Assembly: GCA_904501675.1 (NCBI GenBank)
Contig: CAJGCL010000004.1
Coordinates: 1 to 32,926, forward strand
DNA length: 32,926 nt
From: Clostridiaceae bacterium
GTDB lineage: Bacteria > Bacillota > Clostridia > Oscillospirales > Acutalibacteraceae
Reading direction: 5' to 3'
Shown: one piece after another, positions 29,615-32,926 of the stretch
Numbering within the stretch: the stretch's first letter is position 1
Layout of the letters: every line of letters starts with the position of its first letter
Notes under the pieces: model-generated
What the model was told of the DNA's origin: nothing
The model's database searches: none
What the model saw: only the letters and a program-made list of their open reading frames with translations
Program-made: the position numbers and the translations under genes

Positions 29615-30958
29615 TTAGATAACGCCCTGAGCCATCATAGCGTCTGCAACCTTAACAAAACCTGCGATGTTAGCGCCTGCAACAAGGTCGTAGCCTAAAC
29701 CATAGCTCTCTGCAGCATTTGCTGAGTTATCATGAATTTCTTTCATAATCTGCTGAAGTTTTGCATCAACCTCTTCTGCAGACCAGCTATATCTCATTGA
29801 GTTCTGACCCATTTCAAGAGCAGAAACAGCAACGCCACCTGCGTTAACAGCCTTTGATGGAGCAACAACCTTAACATTCTCTTTAAGGAATTCAAGTGCA
29901 TCATTTGTTGTTGGCATGTTAGCAACCTCGATGTAATACTGAACACCGTTTGCAACAAGCTTGCTTGCTTCGTACATATTGATTTCGTTCTGTGTTGCGC
30001 AAGGCATAGCAACATCAACCTTAACGCCCCATGGTTTTTCGCCAGGGAAGAATTCTGCACCGAATTTATCTGCATAATCCTGAACTTTATCGCGACCGGA
30101 TGCTCTCATTTCAAGCATATATTCAATCTTTTCTGGTGTGCTGATTCCGTCTTTGTCATAAACATAACCATCAGGACCTGAAATTGTAAGAACCTTACCG
30201 CCAAGCTCAGTAATCTTCTTTGCTGCGCCCCAAGCAACGTTACCGAAGCCTGAGAGAGCGAATGTCTTGCCCTTGATATCCTCGCCAAAGTGTTTGAAAA
30301 CTTCGCAAGCATAGTATGTAGCGCCATAGCCTGTAGCTTCAGGACGAACAAGAGAACCACCATATGAAAGACCTTTACCTGTAAGAACGCCATTCTGGAA
30401 AGCAGCCTTAATTCTTCTGTACTGACCGTAGAGGTAGCCGATTTCTCTACCACCTACGCCGATATCACCTGCAGGAACGTCAACGTCAGGACCGATATGT
30501 CTGTAAAGCTCTGTCATAAAGCTCTGGCAGAAACGAAGTATTTCCATATCACTCTTACCGCGAGGGTCAAAGTCAGAGCCACCCTTACCGCCGCCTATTG
30601 GAAGACCTGTAAGGCTGTTTTTGAATGTCTGCTCAAAAGCAAGGAACTTCATAATACCTGAGTAAACAGATGGGTGGAAGCGAAGACCGCCCTTATATGG
30701 ACCTATAGCGCCATTAAACTGTACACGGTAGCCTGTATTTACGTGAACCTTACCACTATCATCTGTCCATGTAACACGGAAAGTAATCTGTCTTTCTGGT
30801 TCAACGATTCTTTCGAGTAATGAATATTTTTCATATTCCGGATGTTGCTCAATAACAGGAGTAAGAGAGTTTAAAACCTCTGTTACTGTCTGCACGAATT
30901 CCGGTTCGCTTGCATGCTTTTTTGCAACCTCATCAATAACGTTTTGAATATAACTCAT
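29615..30958 (-). CDS. gdhA: Glutamate dehydrogenase (hexameric, probably NADP- or NAD-linked)
   Basis: This 447-residue enzyme interconverts glutamate and 2-oxoglutarate plus ammonia. Substrate residues match the Clostridium symbiosum enzyme in number: Lys89 in GPYKGGLRFHPSV, Lys113 in FKNSLTGLP and Lys125 in GGGKGGSDF, with VDVPAGDIGVGGREIGYL following. The nucleotide-binding domain has FALSGFGNVAWGAAKK (GxGNV fingerprint). NADP or NAD specificity cannot be settled from these motifs. The start at 30958 follows AAGGAG at about 8 bases on the minus strand; an upstream in-frame extension to 31006 has no ribosome binding site. A hairpin (30974-30990) stands just upstream of the ribosome binding site, and a promoter is seen further up. 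It ends at its own terminator. Confidence 0.96.
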   Translation of the reverse strand: MSYIQNVIDEVAKKHASEPEFVQTVTEVLNSLTPVIEQHPEYEKYSLLERIVEPERQITFRVTWTDDSGKVHVNTGYRVQFNGAIGPYKGGLRFHPSVYSGIMKFLAFEQTFKNSLTGLPIGGGKGGSDFDPRGKSDMEILRFCQSFMTELYRHIGPDVDVPAGDIGVGGREIGYLYGQYRRIKAAFQNGVLTGKGLSYGGSLVRPEATGYGATYYACEVFKHFGEDIKGKTFALSGFGNVAWGAAKKITELGGKVLTISGPDGYVYDKDGISTPEKIEYMLEMRASGRDKVQDYADKFGAEFFPGEKPWGVKVDVAMPCATQNEINMYEASKLVANGVQYYIEVANMPTTNDALEFLKENVKVVAPSKAVNAGGVAVSALEMGQNSMRYSWSAEEVDAKLQQIMKEIHDNSANAAESYGLGYDLVAGANIAGFVKVADAMMAQGVI

Positions 30959-30973
30959 TGTCAGCACTCCTTT

Positions 30974-30990
30974 TTGTTGCAACGCAACAA
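30974..30990 (-). promoter_or_regulatory. Hairpin just before the gdhA ribosome binding site
   Basis: TTGTTGC and GCAACAA are perfect 7-bp arms with a 3-base loop. On the mRNA the 3' arm is directly followed by AAAAGGAG, so the stem could affect ribosome access; an operator role is equally possible. Confidence 0.45.
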
Positions 30991-31035
30991 TTCTAGAAAA
31001 GCTCAATATAAAGAGCCAAAATAAATACGCTCACC

Positions 31036-31064
31036 ATTTTATACCTAAAACCTCTAAAAAGCAA
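31036..31064 (-). promoter_or_regulatory. Promoter of gdhA
   Basis: On the minus strand TTGCTT (31064-31059) and TAAAAT (31041-31036) are 17 bases apart, giving a leader of about 70 bases. That leader also holds a GCTC/GAGC stem (31001-31016) before the ribosome-binding-site hairpin. Confidence 0.5.
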
Positions 31065-31132
31065 TAAATTTGTAACACCCTGTAAAAAGATTGTATCTTT
31101 TAACAAAAATGGATATTTATGCAAAAAACTTT

Positions 31133-31185
31133 TATTGCAAATAGCAATACAGAAAGGCTATAAACCGCGGTGAATAGCCGTTCAC
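31133..31185. repeat. Cluster of inverted repeats in the gdhA-GH51 gap
   Basis: The 397-base gap 30959-31355 has no credible gene. Besides the gdhA leader and the GH51 promoter it holds three close inverted repeats. They are TATTGC/GCAATA (31133-31149), a 24-bp near-palindrome GGCTAT-aa-ACCGCGGT-ga-ATAGCC (31156-31179), and GTGAA/TTCAC (31170-31185), which overlaps the second and could not form at the same time. The GC-rich palindrome contrasts with its AT-rich surroundings. Confidence 0.55.
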
Positions 31186-31296
31186 TGCACTTTAATAACT
31201 ATGTGCGAGCAAACCATATTATTCGTTTTCTTGTTAAGTTTTACATGGTCATTTTTATTATCATTAACTTCGTTTATCTGCATTTGCTTTAAACTA

Positions 31297-31326
31297 TTGA
31301 AACATTAATATGATTTATGTTATAAT
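31297..31326 (+). promoter_or_regulatory. Promoter of the GH51 gene
   Basis: TTGAAA (31297-31302) is followed after 18 bases by TATAAT (31321-31326) with TGT in front, a strong extended -10. The start codon at 31356 is about 25 bases after the predicted +1. Confidence 0.72.
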
Positions 31327-31355
31327 CTAACAAACTAAAAAAGGCGGTTAAACTT

Positions 31356-32828
31356 ATGCAAAAATATCTTATAAACCCAAATCAGAAAATTGCAAAAATA
31401 AATAAAGATATCTACGGAACGTTCTCCGAACATCTCGGTAGATGCATCTATGAAGGAACATTCGTAGGCGAAAATTCGCCGATTCCTAATGTAAATGGTA
31501 TGCGTAAGGACGTTGTTGATGCGTTAAAAGAGATGGGTATACCTGTGCTTCGTTGGCCGGGTGGATGTTTTGCTGATGAGTACCATTGGAAAGATGGTAT
31601 TGGTCCTAAGGAAAGCCGTAAAAAAATGATAAATACCCATTGGGGCGGTCTTGTTGAAGATAACTCTTTTGGTACACACGAATTTTTTGAGCTTTGTGAT
31701 CAGCTTGGTTGTGATGCTTATGTAAACGGCAACTTAGGTAGCGGAACAGTTCAGGAAATGAGCGAATGGATAGAATATATGACTTTTGATGGCGTGTCTC
31801 CTATGGCAGAGCTTCGTAAGCAGAACGGCAGAGAAAAGCCATGGAAGTTAAAATATTTCGCAGTCGGTAACGAATCATGGGGCTGTGGCGGTAATATGAT
31901 GCCACATTACTATGCGGATGAATATAGACGCTACCATGTATATGTGCGTAACTACGACGGGAAAAATCCTATTTATAAAATTGCTTGTGGTCCTAATGCA
32001 TTCGATTTTGATTGGACAGATGAGGTTATGCATTACGCAGGCAATAAAATGAATGGTCTTTCTCTTCATTATTATACAATTCCTACAGGTGATTGGGGAC
32101 ATAAGGGCGCTGCTCTTACATATTCAGATTACGAATATTATTCAACAATCAAAAACGCATACAAAATGGAAGAGCTTGTGCGCCGTCATACAGAGGTTAT
32201 GAACCGCCATGACCCTGAAAAGAGGGTAGATCTTATTGTTGATGAATGGGGTACATGGTACGATGTTGAAGAGGGCACAAATCCGGGCTTCTTGTATCAA
32301 CAGAGTACAATGCGCGATGCTCTTGTAGCAGGTCTTACTCTTAATATTTTCAATAAGCATTGCGATAGAGTTCGTATGGCTAATATTGCCCAGACAGTAA
32401 ATGTTCTTCAGGCAGTTATTTTAACAGATGGCGAGAATATAGTGCTTACACCTACATATCATATCTTTAAGATGTATAAAGCTCATGCCGAAAATACTCT
32501 TCTTGGAAGTTTCTTAACAACAGATTATTTTGAAGATAAGGTTACACCTATCCTTACAGAAAGTGCATCTGTAAAAGAAGATGGCACAATAATTTCAACT
32601 GTTTCCAATGCTTCTCTTACAGAGGCTCAGGAAATTAAGTGTCAGATAGCAGATGCAAATGTTTCTTCTGTAGTAGCAGAAATAGTTTCAGGTAACGCAA
32701 GAGATTACAACGATTTTGGCAAAGTCCCATCTGTATTTACAAAAGAGTTTACAGATTTCACTCTTACTAACGACGGTTTTGTTGCTAACATTCCACCTTG
32801 CAGTGTGGTTAAATTCATAATTAAATAA
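31356..32828 (+). CDS. abfA: Alpha-L-arabinofuranosidase, glycoside hydrolase family 51
   Basis: This 490-residue enzyme removes terminal alpha-L-arabinofuranosyl residues from arabinoxylan or arabinan oligosaccharides by a retaining mechanism. It has the full GH51 length: a (beta/alpha)8 barrel then a beta-sandwich (from about residue 390, ending PPCSVVKFIIK). The start NKDIYGTFSEHLGRCIYEG and LRWPGGCFADEYHW are family signatures. The acid/base Glu173 is in FAVGNESWGCGGN, and the nucleophile Glu297 in LIVDEWGTWYD. There is no signal peptide, so it works in the cytoplasm on imported oligosaccharides. AAGGCGG about 10 bases before ATG is the ribosome binding site. No arabinose transporter or regulator is seen in the window. 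It is followed by a coupled small gene. Confidence 0.96.
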   Translation: MQKYLINPNQKIAKINKDIYGTFSEHLGRCIYEGTFVGENSPIPNVNGMRKDVVDALKEMGIPVLRWPGGCFADEYHWKDGIGPKESRKKMINTHWGGLVEDNSFGTHEFFELCDQLGCDAYVNGNLGSGTVQEMSEWIEYMTFDGVSPMAELRKQNGREKPWKLKYFAVGNESWGCGGNMMPHYYADEYRRYHVYVRNYDGKNPIYKIACGPNAFDFDWTDEVMHYAGNKMNGLSLHYYTIPTGDWGHKGAALTYSDYEYYSTIKNAYKMEELVRRHTEVMNRHDPEKRVDLIVDEWGTWYDVEEGTNPGFLYQQSTMRDALVAGLTLNIFNKHCDRVRMANIAQTVNVLQAVILTDGENIVLTPTYHIFKMYKAHAENTLLGSFLTTDYFEDKVTPILTESASVKEDGTIISTVSNASLTEAQEIKCQIADANVSSVVAEIVSGNARDYNDFGKVPSVFTKEFTDFTLTNDGFVANIPPCSVVKFIIK

Positions 32829-32926
32829 TGAAAAATGATTGTAAAAGGTGCCTTCTCTTTGAAAGTGCAGAAGGGGATATGTTGGCACTCATAAAAGAAA
32901 AAATTGAGAAACTCTCTCCTGAGGAG
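32828..32926 (+). CDS. Small Cys-containing protein, DUF6171-like (3' end outside window)
   Basis: A frame opens with ATG at 32828, sharing one base with the GH51 stop codon (TAATG), and stays open to the window edge (33 codons). The product begins MKNDCKRCLLFESAEGDMLA and continues with a Lys/Glu-rich helix (IKEKIEKLSPEE). The CxxC near the N terminus followed by this helix resembles the start of small DUF6171 proteins, which end in another cysteine pair. The length and the rest of the gene cannot be seen. No clear ribosome binding site is present, so translation would be coupled to the GH51 gene. The assignment comes from memory of the family and is tentative. Confidence 0.5.
   Translation, partial: MKNDCKRCLLFESAEGDMLALIKEKIEKLSPEE

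Noticed and set aside
1..32926. Mobile elements, CRISPR arrays, defence systems or phage genes
   Set aside because: I found no direct repeat-spacer arrays, transposase or integrase motifs, terminal repeats or toxin-antitoxin pairs anywhere in the window.

Overview
The window is chromosomal DNA of a low-GC, endospore-forming Firmicute, most likely a clostridial gut-type lineage related to Ruminococcaceae/Oscillospiraceae. This rests on three sporulation genes (gpr, spoIIP and a SipL-like SPOCS+LysM gene), the rplS-lepB-rbgA-rnhB-yraN order typical of Firmicutes, AGGAGG-type ribosome binding sites and sigma-A-like promoters. The lineage is inferred from gene content, not from a search. I see no tRNA, rRNA, CRISPR array, transposase, phage gene or integration site. 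It reads as core genome with a few poorly characterised genes.

Layout. 1-3243: glycolytic run pgk (5' end cut off), tpiA, gpmI, separated by stem-loops and closed by a strong terminator. 3283-5501: small membrane-anchored protein, a PHP-domain phosphoesterase (minus) and a secreted propeller-like protein, each with its own promoter. 5510-8923: ychF (minus) divergent from gpr-spoIIP and a 58-residue membrane protein. 8969-10921: pgi and a small P-loop protein. 10950-15853: DUF177 protein, ribosomal protein L32 (rpmF), PDZ/radical-SAM DUF512 protein, GTPase Der and an LCP cell-wall ligase. 15859-18219: SipL-like spore coat morphogenesis gene and a polysaccharide deacetylase. 18248-23020: L19 leader and rplS, two consecutive signal peptidases, rbgA, rnhB, yraN and an M19 dipeptidase. 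23064-28991: PrsA-like foldase (minus) divergent from a DUF5696 gene, then a two-gene aconitase X operon. 29054-32926: lone type IV pilin-like gene and gdhA (both minus), a 397-base gap with several inverted repeats, a GH51 arabinofuranosidase and the start of a small DUF6171-like gene.

Themes. Central carbon and nitrogen metabolism (pgk, tpiA, gpmI, pgi, gdhA), ribosome biogenesis (L32, L19, Der, RbgA, YchF, DUF177), envelope and secretion (two signal peptidases, tandem-parvulin foldase, LCP protein) and sporulation are interleaved.

The most interesting observation is regulatory. Both spoIIP and the sipL-like gene have a stem-loop whose 3' arm contains or touches the Shine-Dalgarno sequence, and a plausible sigma-E-like promoter whose -10 element lies in the 5' arm. 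A sporulation transcript starting there would lack the hairpin, while read-through RNA from the upstream gene would carry it. Other points are a thymidine-kinase-like minimal P-loop protein, an orphan heterodimeric aconitase X, a lone pilin with a Cys/His-rich tail, and a near-perfect 24-bp palindrome upstream of the arabinofuranosidase gene.
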